From Planctomycetota bacterium (lineage in GTDB: Bacteria > Planctomycetota > Planctomycetia > Gemmatales > Gemmataceae): a stretch of DNA of 64,000 nt. Position numbers and translations under genes: made by a program. The notes beneath the pieces were generated by a model. It saw nothing but the letters and a program-made list of their open reading frames with translations, searched no databases and had not been told where the DNA came from. This document shows, one piece after another, positions 1-7,608 of the stretch (positions within the stretch are counted from its first letter, which is position 1; each line of letters begins with the position of its first letter). The stretch spans positions 1-64,000 of the forward strand of contig VGXS01000013.1 in the NCBI GenBank assembly GCA_016873225.1. The letters are read 5' to 3'.

Positions 1-1165
1 TGTATGCCCCTTGAGGGAAAGGAGTTCCGCTCCGGTTTTGGCATCCCACACATTGGCGGTTTTGTCCCAGCTTGCGGTGATAATGCGGTTTCCGTCGGGG
101 CTGAACTGGGCGGAATTTACAGAACTTGTGTGCCCCTTGAGGGAAAGCAGTTCCTTGCCGTTTTTGGCATCCCACACCTTGGCGGTTTTGTCATCGCTTC
201 CGGTGACGATGCGGTTTCTATCAGGGCTGAACTGGGCGGAAAGCACCCAATTTGTGTGGCCCTTGAGGGAAAGCAATTCCGCCCCGGTTTTGGCGTCACA
301 CACCTTGGTGGTATTGTCAGAGCCTATGGTGAGGATGCGATTTCCGGCGGGGCTGAACAGGGTGGACTTTACAAAAATTACGTTCCCCTTGAGGGGAAGT
401 ATTTCGGCGCTGGTTTTGGCATCCCACACCTTGGCGGTTTTGTCATCGCTTCCGGTGACGATGCGGTTTCCGTCGGGGCTGAACTGGGTGGAACGCAACT
501 CCCTTGTATGCCCCTTGAGGGAAAGGAGTTCCGCTCCGGTTTTGGCATCCCACACATTGGCGGTTTTGTCCCAGCTTGCGGTGATAATGCGGTTTCCGTC
601 GGGGCTGAACTGGGCGGAATTTACAGAACTTGTGTGCCCCTTGAGGGAAAGCAGTTCGGCACCCGTTTTGGCGTCCCACACCTTGGCGGTTTTGTCTTGG
701 CTTGCGGTGACGATGCGGCGTCCATCGGGGCTGAACTGGGCAGAATTGACATCACTTGTGTGCCCCTTGAGGGAAAGCAGTTCGGCACCGGTTTTGGCAT
801 CCCACACCTTGGCGGTATCGTCTTCGCTTGCGGTGACGATGCGGTTTCCGTCGGGGTTGAATTGGGCGGAACGCACATCATCTGTGTGCCCCTTGAGGGA
901 AAGGAGTTCGGCACCCGTTTTGGCGTCCCACACCTTGGCGGTTTTATCATCGCTTGCTGTGACAATGCGGTTTCCGTCGGGGCTGAACTGGGCGGACTCC
1001 ACCCATCCTGTGTGCCCCTTGATTGAAAGGAGTTCGGCACCCGTTTTGGCGTCCCACACCTTGGCGGTTTGGTCTTGGCTTGCGGTGACGATGCGGTTTC
1101 CGTCGGGGCTGAAATGGGCAGTATTGACATTACTTGTGTGCCCCTTGAGGGAAAGCAGAGACGGG
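1..1165 (-). repeat. Tandem 126-bp repeats encoding WD40 blades
   Basis: The motif ccccttgagggaaag recurs at an exact 126-bp spacing near 7, 132, 258, 385, 510, 636, 762, 888, 1014 and 1140, giving nine full units and the start of a tenth at the window edge. Because 126 is a multiple of 3, each unit is 42 codons of the kinase gene. Bases 1-153 are identical to 505-657, an offset of exactly four units, which points to recent block duplication or gene conversion. The repeats lack stops in several frames, which creates the long shadow ORFs on both strands. Confidence 0.95.
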
Positions 1166-2472
1166 TCACGAAGGCGGTTCAGGTATCGCCATTCCCAACC
1201 ACGCAGTTTGGGGTCGGCACCGTCGAGCAACGCTCCCATGGCAACAAGGTTGTCCTCGCGCCATTCCTGATGGGCCACCCTCATTGCATTGCCGTATTCA
1301 AATACGGCTACACGCTCTTTCGCCGCATCGGCGTTTTCCCGCTGGATTTCCGCTTCGGCCCGGTTGCCTTCCGATACCCGCCACAGCGCCGCGAACCCGG
1401 CGCCCCCCACCCCGGCGATCAGCAGCAGCACCACCACGCCCGCCAGCATCCGCTGCGTCTGCCGCCTTTTGCGCTCCTCCTCGGCGCGCACCCGCGCCAT
1501 TTCCGCTTCCTTGAGCCGTTGCTCCACCTCCGCCCGGTAATCAGCCACCGCCTTGGCCAGTTCGGCGCCATCGGCGGGCCGGTCGTCCGGCGTCGCCATC
1601 AGGCAGCGCCGGCACAGGGTCACCAGTTCCCGGTCCGCTCCGCAGGCATCGAGCCTTTCAAGCGTTTCGCCAAGGTCGCACTGTGCCGCGCGGGTGATGG
1701 TCTGCATCACGCTGGTGCCGCCAAACGGCGCATGCCCCGTCAATAGGGAAGCCAGGATGCCTCCCAGCGCAAACACATCGGCCCGGGCATTCACCTCCTC
1801 GCCCCGGGCCTGCTCGGGCGCCATGTACGCCGGCGTGCCCTTCACCTGCCCGGCCACGGTCAGGCCCGCCTCTGTCGCCTTGATCTCCCCGGTGATCTCC
1901 TCGCCGCCGGCGATCTCCTTGGCCAACCCCCAGTCCATCACCTGCACTTCGCCAAAGGCACCCACCATCACATTCGAGGGTTTCAGGTCGCGGTGAATGA
2001 TGCCCTGAGCGTGCGCGTACCCCACCGCCTGGCAAATGGACTCAAACGCCGCGATCAGCCGGCCGCGGCCGGTCTCAAGGTCCGTGCGCTTTTTGAGAAT
2101 CTGGTCGAGGGTTTCGCCCCGGATCAGCTTCATCACCAGGTAGGGCAGGCCGGTGGGCAAGGTGCCCAGCGCGTGCACCGGCGGAATGCCGGGGTGCGGC
2201 AGACGGGCGGTGATGCGCGCCTCGCGGTTGAACGAGGCCGCCGACATGCCGGACTTCATCACCTTGATGGCCACTTCCCGGCCAAAGGTGAGGCACTCGG
2301 CGGCGTAGACGACGCCCATGCCGCCGCGGGCGATCTCCGGCTTGAGCCGGTAGCCGGGGACTGTGGCCATGGGAACAGCGGGGCCTTCAGGCTGTTCAAG
2401 GGTATTGGAACCTGGCGGGTCGCTGGCCGGGGTCGGCGGCGTGGTTTCGTGAATGTCGTCGTCAGGCATCAT
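1..2472 (-). CDS. Ser/Thr protein kinase with C-terminal WD40 repeats (partial, runs off left edge)
   Basis: The minus-strand frame is open from an ATG at 2472 to base 1 (824 codons) and has no stop, so the gene continues outside the window. Residues about 40-310 are a Hanks-type kinase domain: Gly-rich loop GGMGVVYAA, Lys70 in VAIK, HRD at 160-162, metal-binding DWG (a DFG variant) at 180-182, and APE at 218-220. A charged stretch then leads into one membrane helix (about 343-363), followed by WD40 repeats of exactly 42 residues starting LLSLKGHT. The layout suggests a cytoplasmic kinase with a beta-propeller outside the membrane, a common planctomycete design. The start could instead be the adjacent ATG at 2469. 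The track misses this gene because it lacks a stop. Substrate unknown. Confidence 0.93.
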   Translation of the reverse strand, partial: MMPDDDIHETTPPTPASDPPGSNTLEQPEGPAVPMATVPGYRLKPEIARGGMGVVYAAECLTFGREVAIKVMKSGMSAASFNREARITARLPHPGIPPVHALGTLPTGLPYLVMKLIRGETLDQILKKRTDLETGRGRLIAAFESICQAVGYAHAQGIIHRDLKPSNVMVGAFGEVQVMDWGLAKEIAGGEEITGEIKATEAGLTVAGQVKGTPAYMAPEQARGEEVNARADVFALGGILASLLTGHAPFGGTSVMQTITRAAQCDLGETLERLDACGADRELVTLCRRCLMATPDDRPADGAELAKAVADYRAEVEQRLKEAEMARVRAEEERKRRQTQRMLAGVVVLLLIAGVGGAGFAALWRVSEGNRAEAEIQRENADAAKERVAVFEYGNAMRVAHQEWREDNLVAMGALLDGADPKLRGWEWRYLNRLRDPSLLSLKGHTSNVNTAHFSPDGNRIVTASQDQTAKVWDAKTGAELLSIKGHTGWVESAQFSPDGNRIVTASDDKTAKVWDAKTGAELLSLKGHTDDVRSAQFNPDGNRIVTASEDDTAKVWDAKTGAELLSLKGHTSDVNSAQFSPDGRRIVTASQDKTAKVWDAKTGAELLSLKGHTSSVNSAQFSPDGNRIITASWDKTANVWDAKTGAELLSLKGHTRELRSTQFSPDGNRIVTGSDDKTAKVWDAKTSAEILPLKGNVIFVKSTLFSPAGNRILTIGSDNTTKVCDAKTGAELLSLKGHTNWVLSAQFSPDRNRIVTGSDDKTAKVWDAKNGKELLSLKGHTSSVNSAQFSPDGNRIITASWDKTANVWDAKTGAELLSLKGHT

Positions 2473-2593
2473 GGGCGTGATCCCGAACCGGGAAAGCGAA
2501 TAAAGACCAGTCCATTCTCAAAAGTTACCCGCACCGACCAGGGCACGCAATGACGGAGCATTCAGGGACATGGTGCAAAAAACGAATTTTTAC

Positions 2594-2682
2594 GAGCCCC
2601 CAGCGGAGGTGCGAAGCACCGAAGCGAATGGGTGAGTTTTAAGGCACCCCACTCACTCCGCCTTCGGCTCCGCTGGGGGCTC
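2594..2682. repeat. Inverted repeat pair, GAGCCCCCAGCGGAG family, possible terminator
   Basis: gagcccccagcggag (2594-2608) is the perfect reverse complement of ctccgctgggggctc (2668-2682). The right arm is followed by ttttgttt, so the structure could end transcription coming from the left. The right copy extends to 32 bp (2651-2682) and matches, as its reverse complement, 2805-2836 with one or two differences. That makes it a member of a dispersed repeat family and not just a local hairpin. Confidence 0.75.
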
Positions 2683-2737
2683 TTTTGTTTCCGCTAGGGC
2701 TCCTGGTGTTGTTCCTTGATCGACTCGCCCCTCACTT

Positions 2738-2836
2738 CGCTGGGGGCTCCTAAACGATGAATGGATCTCAATATGAAGGCCACACAAAGGCTGACGATGC
2801 TTAGGAGCCCCCAGCGCAGCCGAAGGCGGAGTGAGC
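2738..2836. repeat. Second inverted repeat pair of the same family
   Basis: cgctgggggctccta (2738-2752) pairs perfectly with taggagcccccagcg (2802-2816). The right copy continues through agccgaaggcggagtgag to 2836, the same extension seen in reverse at 2651-2667. Four related copies in alternating orientation therefore sit within 250 bp. It lies just 3' of folD (minus strand), so it may also help end that operon's transcript. Confidence 0.72.
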
Positions 2837-2938
2837 GGGTCTGAATCCGAAGTCGGCGCGATTACTCCGGCGCGACGCGCCTGCGTTCGGGGTTCCTCTC
2901 GCGTTCACTGTACTGGGACGGGTTTGTTGCCTGGCGGA

Positions 2939-3796
2939 TTACGGCGCGCCGCCGGCAGAGCGGAGCGTGTTGGCCAGCAGCATGGCAATCGTCATGGGGC
3001 CGACGCCGCCGGGAACCGGGGTGATGGCGCCCGCCACCTTCGCCACCTCGTCGTAGGCCACATCGCCGCACAGCGAGCCGTCGGGCAGGCGGTGGATGCC
3101 CACATCGATCACCACCGCGCCGGGGTGGATCATGTCGGCGGTCACCCAGCGGGGCTGGCCGAGGGCCGCCACCACGATCTCCGCCTGCCGCAAGATTCCG
3201 GGGATATTTTTCGACTTGCTATGGCAAATGGTGACGGTGGCGTCGACGCCCTTCTGCAGCAGCACCAGCGCCAGGCTCTTGCCCACGATGCTGCTGCGGC
3301 CGAGGATGGCGACGCGCTTGCCCGACCAGTCGATGCCCGAGCGCCGGCCCAGTTCCCACACCCCTTGGGGCGTGCACGGGAGGTAGCGGGGCCGGCCATC
3401 GGCCAGGAGGCCGAGGTTGTCGGGGTGCAGGCCGTCGACATCCTTGGCCGGGTCGATCGCGTCGAGCACCGCCGCGGCATCGAGGTGCCCGGGCAGGGGC
3501 AACTGCACCAATATGCCGTGGACAAGCGGGTCGGCGTTGAGTTTCCGCACCAGCGCCACCAACTCGGCCTGGGCGATGTCGCCGGGCATCTGGTGCAGCC
3601 AACTGGCCATGCCGGCCTTGTCGCACGCCTGCCTCTTGTTGCGCACATAGACATGGCTGGCCGGATTGTCGCCCACCAGCACCGCCGCGAGGCCGGGAAC
3701 AACGCCACTGGCGGCTTTCAGCCTCGCCGCGCCCCCGGCGATCTCGTCGCGGATGGCCTGCGCGATCGCCTTGCCGTCGATGATGCTGGCGGTCAT
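2939..3796 (-). CDS. folD: Bifunctional methylenetetrahydrofolate dehydrogenase / cyclohydrolase FolD
   Basis: 285 aa, the usual length. FolD interconverts 5,10-methylene-THF and 10-formyl-THF in the cytoplasm, using NADP for the oxidation step. Family hallmarks are visible: the catalytic-region YVRNKRQACDKAG (the Lys lies in the Y-x3-K pattern), QLPLPGH, KDVDGLHP, the dinucleotide-binding GRSSIVGKSLA, and the C-terminal TPVPGGVGPMT. Its ATG overlaps the stop of the upstream 127-aa gene by 4 bp, so it is translationally coupled as the last gene of the peroxiredoxin operon. Confidence 0.97.
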   Translation of the reverse strand: MTASIIDGKAIAQAIRDEIAGGAARLKAASGVVPGLAAVLVGDNPASHVYVRNKRQACDKAGMASWLHQMPGDIAQAELVALVRKLNADPLVHGILVQLPLPGHLDAAAVLDAIDPAKDVDGLHPDNLGLLADGRPRYLPCTPQGVWELGRRSGIDWSGKRVAILGRSSIVGKSLALVLLQKGVDATVTICHSKSKNIPGILRQAEIVVAALGQPRWVTADMIHPGAVVIDVGIHRLPDGSLCGDVAYDEVAKVAGAITPVPGGVGPMTIAMLLANTLRSAGGAP

Positions 3797-4176
3797 GGGG
3801 AGGTTCCCGGAGGATTCGAGAAGTCGATGGCCGCGTCGGCGGCCCGGTGAATCACCGCCCCCTGCCAGTCGGCAAGGTCGACCAGGGCTTCCAGCTCGCG
3901 GGACAGCACGCCGAGGGCGAACACGGTGTTCGCCTCGCGGCAGGCGATTTCGGCGAGGTTCCAGGCCTTGGCGTCGAGCGGTTCGTTGTCGGCGGGTTCG
4001 CCAAGGTCGACATGCCCGCCCTTGCCGATGACGAGGCAGCCTGCGGCGATGGCGCCCGACGGGTCGAGCGGGGCGCCGGTGTCCTCGCGCTTGCCCACAA
4101 TCGCGACGAACCGGGCGCCCTGGCAGTGGACCGGATCGTGGTGGTCGTGGCCGTGGTCGCGATCCCCGTGGATCAC
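3793..4176 (-). CDS. Uncharacterised small protein with His/Asp-rich N terminus
   Basis: 127 aa, not recognised. It begins [15 protein letters not shown], a His/Asp cluster that could bind metal, followed by a region with predicted alpha/beta character and no signal peptide or membrane helix. It overlaps both neighbours by 4 bp (ATGA at each junction), between a peroxiredoxin and folD, which makes it a real translated gene and ties it to one or both functions. No catalytic motif is visible. The close packing is seen; a redox or metal role would be guesswork. Confidence 0.75.
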   Translation of the reverse strand: MIHGDRDHGHDHHDPVHCQGARFVAIVGKREDTGAPLDPSGAIAAGCLVIGKGGHVDLGEPADNEPLDAKAWNLAEIACREANTVFALGVLSRELEALVDLADWQGAVIHRAADAAIDFSNPPGTSP

Positions 4177-4763
4177 GCGTTGGCCTTCTTGAAATATTCC
4201 TGGGAACCCTTGGGATCGGCCTTCATCGTGGCTTCGCCCTTCTTCCAGTTGGCGGGGCAGACCTCGCCGACGGTCTCGAACTGCTGCAGGGCGTCGACCA
4301 TGCGCAGGGCCTCGTCCACGCTGCGGCCCAGGGGCAGGTCGTTGATGAGCATGTGGCGCACCACGCCGGCCTTGTCGATCAGGAACAGGCCGCGGAGGGC
4401 GACGCTGTCATCCGGCAGGAGCACGCCGTAGTCCTTGGCGATTTTCTTGGTGAGGTCGGCCACGAGGGGGTAGCGCACGCCGCCCAGGCCGCCGTGGGTT
4501 CGCGGGGTCTGGTTCCAGGCCAGGTGGGTGAACTGGCTGTCGATCGACACGCCGATCACCTCGGTGTTGCGCTTCCTGAATTCATCGAGCTTCTGGTCGA
4601 AGGCGATGATTTCGGTGGGGCAGACGAAGGTGAAGTCGAGCGGGTAGAAGTACAGCACGACATATTTTCCGAGGTAGTCGGCAAGATTCACGGAGGTGAT
4701 TTCCGAACCGATGACCGCGGCGGCGTTGAACACGGGCGCGGGCTTGGTGACGAGCGATGACAT
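4173..4763 (-). CDS. 2-Cys peroxiredoxin (AhpC/Prx1 type)
   Basis: 196 aa from the ATG at 4763, chosen over the longer track ORF because AGAGG sits just upstream and the family N terminus begins there. The enzyme reduces H2O2, organic peroxides and peroxynitrite with thiol recycling. The peroxidatic Cys48 is in DFTFVCPTE and the resolving Cys169 in [13 protein letters not shown] segment (91-94) and a C-terminal YF (190-191) are both present, the pair linked in Prx1-type enzymes to sensitivity to over-oxidation. It is the first gene of a three-gene minus-strand operon with folD. Confidence 0.95.
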   Translation of the reverse strand: MSSLVTKPAPVFNAAAVIGSEITSVNLADYLGKYVVLYFYPLDFTFVCPTEIIAFDQKLDEFRKRNTEVIGVSIDSQFTHLAWNQTPRTHGGLGGVRYPLVADLTKKIAKDYGVLLPDDSVALRGLFLIDKAGVVRHMLINDLPLGRSVDEALRMVDALQQFETVGEVCPANWKKGEATMKADPKGSQEYFKKANA

Positions 4764-4961
4764 GGCAACCTCTTTCGGGGTGGTGTGTTGGAGCTTCGAC
4801 CATGTCATGATTAGGGATGGGGTGCCACCACGGTCAATCCCCGGCCCGGGCGCGGCGACGCGGGAGTCGCCGGTGGGCTTGAAATGCGCCACATCGGCTC
4901 CTAGCAGATAAAATGAGCAACTTGAGAAACTGTTGTCGGTTTCCCGAACGCCGACTGCCTA

Positions 4962-5951
4962 ATGGATCACTTGGCCATGATGGTTGAAATCGAGCATCTT
5001 TCCAAGTACTTCGGGCCCGTTTTGGCCGTCAGCGATGTTTCGCTGAAGATCGGCCGCAACGAGATTGTGGGCCTCCTTGGCAACAACGGCGCGGGCAAGA
5101 GCACGCTCATGCGGATGCTCACCACCTACCTTCCCGCCACCAGCGGACGGATGACGGTGGATGGTTTCGATGTGCTCACCCAGTCGCAGGATGTGCGGCG
5201 CCGGATTGGTTATCTGCCCGAGAGCATCCCTCTGTATCCCGAGATGCGGGTGGAGGAATACCTGCGCTACCGGGCCCAGTTGAAGGGCCTGAGCCGTTGC
5301 AAGGTGCGCCCGCGCATCGAGCATGTGTTGGGCCGGTGCCGCCTCGGCGAGGTGCGCCGCCGGCAGTGCGGCACCCTGTCGAAGGGGTTCCGGCAGCGGG
5401 TGGGCCTGGCCGACGCCCTTTTGGCGGAACCGGCGCTTCTGATCCTTGATGAGCCCACCGACGGCCTCGATCCCGGCCAAAAACAGGAGGCGCTGGCCCT
5501 TTTGCGCGACCTGGGCCGCGAGCACACCATCGTCTTCAGCTCCCACCTGCTGGGCGAGGTGGAGTCGCTGGTGAACCGGATCGTGATCCTCAGGCGGGGG
5601 CATCTGGCGCTCGACAAGCGCATCGAGGAACTGCGGGAGGAGGCCGACCGCGAGCGCACCCTGCGCTTCGAGGTCCGTGGCGGCCGGGAAGCGGTCGATG
5701 GCGCGCTGCGGAACTGCTCGCTGGGCGAATCGGCCCGCTCGGTGCGGTACAACCCTCTTCCCGACGGCTGGTTGCAGGGTGAACTGAGGCTGCCCGGTTC
5801 GCTCGACCCGAGGGAAGACCTGGTGCGGCAGATCACCGGCGCGGGCGTGGGACTGAGGCACATCGAGTTCCACAGGCCCTCGCTGAACGACCGCTGGAAC
5901 GAGATCAACAACCGGGATGTGGCGTCGCTGGCCGCCGCCCCATCCGCCTGA
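4962..5951 (+). CDS. ABC transporter ATP-binding protein, GldA-like
   Basis: Up to 329 aa. Walker A GNNGAGKST, signature LSKGFRQRVGLADALL, Walker B LLILDEPTDGLDP and an H-loop in SSHLL are intact. The start is uncertain: ATG at 4962, 4977 or 4980 are all in frame, and MVEIEHLSKYFG (4980) best matches the family N terminus. It precedes an ABC-2 permease, a GldG-type auxiliary protein and a DUF4340 protein, the arrangement of Gld-like exporters named from gliding motility in Bacteroidetes. Motility is not implied here, and the substrate is unknown. Confidence 0.92.
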   Translation: MDHLAMMVEIEHLSKYFGPVLAVSDVSLKIGRNEIVGLLGNNGAGKSTLMRMLTTYLPATSGRMTVDGFDVLTQSQDVRRRIGYLPESIPLYPEMRVEEYLRYRAQLKGLSRCKVRPRIEHVLGRCRLGEVRRRQCGTLSKGFRQRVGLADALLAEPALLILDEPTDGLDPGQKQEALALLRDLGREHTIVFSSHLLGEVESLVNRIVILRRGHLALDKRIEELREEADRERTLRFEVRGGREAVDGALRNCSLGESARSVRYNPLPDGWLQGELRLPGSLDPREDLVRQITGAGVGLRHIEFHRPSLNDRWNEINNRDVASLAAAPSA

Positions 5952-6002
5952 ACCGGCCCCCCGGGGCCAACATTTGCCGCGAGTCCGATCCGGAGAGCTT
6001 TC

Positions 6003-7559
6003 ATGTCCGATCCGACAGACATCCTGCCCCAGGCAGCGGGGCCAACGGGGGCGCCCGAGGGCCCCGGCCCTTCCCAGATCGTGGACGACGAACTGGCGGC
6101 GCCGCGGATGGTGGGAATCGCCGGGCTCATGGCGCTCATCATCGGTTTCGTCGCCGTGGGGTTCGGCCTGCAGGACCGGGCGTTCGCCATCGGGCCGGGC
6201 ATCGGCCTGTTGTGCCTGTTCGCGGGGCTGACGGGGTTGATCGTCCATGCGTTCATGGAGGACGAGGCCGCGCTGAAGCTGGCCTATTTCTCTGGTGGCG
6301 TGACCGGGGCGGTGGCGGGAACCGGGGTGCTGTTCCTGGGCGACTGGAGCGTGGCGGCCCGGGCCCTGGGGATGGTCATCGCGCTTTCGGCCCTGCCGTT
6401 GCTGTTGAGCGTGGCGCGGGGCGGAACCCCGGGCCAATCGGTGCTGGGCTTGGTGCCCCGGGGCCTGCTGGCGGCCGGTTCGCTGCTGCTTGCCGGCGGC
6501 CTGGCCTGGCAGTTCATCCTGGGCGAGCGGGGCGACTTCGAGTCGATCGGGCTGCCGCTGGCCCTTTCCATCCTCGGCGCGGCCTATTTCATCGGGGTGC
6601 TCGGCTTCCTCGGCTGGGAATCGGAACTGTCGTTCCGAGCCGGGTGGATGGCCACCCTGGCCGGCCTGGGCGTGGCCCTTTTGGCCCTGGTCCGCTCGGT
6701 GCTTCATGAATCGGGCGTCTGGCAGGCGCAGGGAACGGCCTACTTCGTGCCGGCCGGCTACCTGATCGTCGCGGTGTCGCTGCTGGTGGCCGCCGCGGCC
6801 TACGCCACCGTTTCCGACAGGCCCACGCTCGTGGTGGCGCGCCGTGAACTCCAGGGCTTCTTCTACTCGCCCATCGCCTATTTCGTGCTGGTTTCATTCG
6901 CCCTGGCCACCTGGTTCAGCTACCAGAACTTCCTCGGCAACCTCGCCGAGGGCAGGGTGCTCGAGCCGATCCTCAACTACTATGTGGTCGAACTGTTCCT
7001 GATCCTCTGCCTGCTGTTCTCCGTTCCTTTGATCACGATGCGCCTCCTCAGCGAGGAGAAGCGCGCCGGCACGCTCGAGGTGCTGCTCACCGCCCCGGTG
7101 GACGAGGCTTCCATCGTGCTCGGGAAGTTCATCGCGGCGTTCATCATGTTCCTGTGCCTGTGGCTGCCGTTCATGCTGTACCTGCTGGCGCTGCCGGTGG
7201 GGGCCCAACCGGGCTTCGACTTCCGGCCGCTGTTGAGCTTCGGCGTGGCGCTCGCCGCCAGCGGCGCCGGGTTCGTGGCCATGGGCCTGCTGTTCAGCGC
7301 GCTTTCGGGAAACCAGCTGATCGCCGGCGCCCTGACGCTCGTGGGCATGATCGGGCTTCTCGTGCCTTACATCATGCAGTTCAGGCTGATGGAAACCTCG
7401 GGATGGGGAACCGTGCTGGGGCACATCTCGTTCCTCACCGGCTGGGAAAGCGCGCTGGAAGGCAAGCTGATCCCCAGGCAGTGGGTTTTCTCGGTGTCGC
7501 TGACGGTGTTCTGCCTGTTCTGTTCCGTCAAGGTGCTGGAATCACGCAAATGGAAATGA
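6003..7559 (+). CDS. ABC-2 type permease, GldF-like with N-terminal membrane extension
   Basis: 518 aa, about twice the length of a simple GldF. The first 270 residues are a series of about seven hydrophobic helices. The second half starts RRELQGFFYSPIAYFV and carries the six-helix ABC-2 permease fold, including the cytoplasmic SEEKRAGTLEVLLTAPV segment found in this family. It should form the membrane channel for the ATPase encoded 51 bp upstream. The extra N-terminal helices may interact with the downstream GldG-like subunit; this is inference. Confidence 0.88.
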   Translation: MSDPTDILPQAAGPTGAPEGPGPSQIVDDELAAPRMVGIAGLMALIIGFVAVGFGLQDRAFAIGPGIGLLCLFAGLTGLIVHAFMEDEAALKLAYFSGGVTGAVAGTGVLFLGDWSVAARALGMVIALSALPLLLSVARGGTPGQSVLGLVPRGLLAAGSLLLAGGLAWQFILGERGDFESIGLPLALSILGAAYFIGVLGFLGWESELSFRAGWMATLAGLGVALLALVRSVLHESGVWQAQGTAYFVPAGYLIVAVSLLVAAAAYATVSDRPTLVVARRELQGFFYSPIAYFVLVSFALATWFSYQNFLGNLAEGRVLEPILNYYVVELFLILCLLFSVPLITMRLLSEEKRAGTLEVLLTAPVDEASIVLGKFIAAFIMFLCLWLPFMLYLLALPVGAQPGFDFRPLLSFGVALAASGAGFVAMGLLFSALSGNQLIAGALTLVGMIGLLVPYIMQFRLMETSGWGTVLGHISFLTGWESALEGKLIPRQWVFSVSLTVFCLFCSVKVLESRKWK

Positions 7560-7608
7560 ACGCCCGGCCGGTTGAAACGCCGGCGTGCCGTTCGGAGGTG
7601 AGCGCGAC

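Larger units (their letters stand above)
2473..2938. other. Non-coding stretch between folD and the kinase gene
   Basis: These 466 bp hold no credible gene. They lie downstream of the minus-strand folD and upstream of the minus-strand kinase, so they should contain the folD terminator and the kinase promoter. The visible content is the palindromic repeat family annotated separately. I see no convincing sigma-70 promoter for the kinase and no clear Shine-Dalgarno sequence before its ATG. Confidence 0.6.

Noticed and set aside
1-1165. CRISPR array
   Set aside because: The units are 126 bp, contiguous and protein-coding, with no short repeat and variable spacer pattern.
4-1270. Long plus-strand ORFs (340 and 419 aa) over the repeat array
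   Set aside because: They are antisense or shifted reads of 126-bp repeats. The period is a multiple of 3, so absence of a stop in one unit keeps the frame open in all. The kinase frame on the minus strand has a full domain structure.
4764-4892. 43-residue N-terminal extension of the peroxiredoxin
   Set aside because: The frame is open, but the Shine-Dalgarno sequence and family alignment favour the ATG at 4763.
4959-6707. 582-aa minus-strand ORF opposite the ABC genes
   Set aside because: It is a GC-rich shadow: the plus strand carries ABC ATPase and permease motifs in their correct frames.
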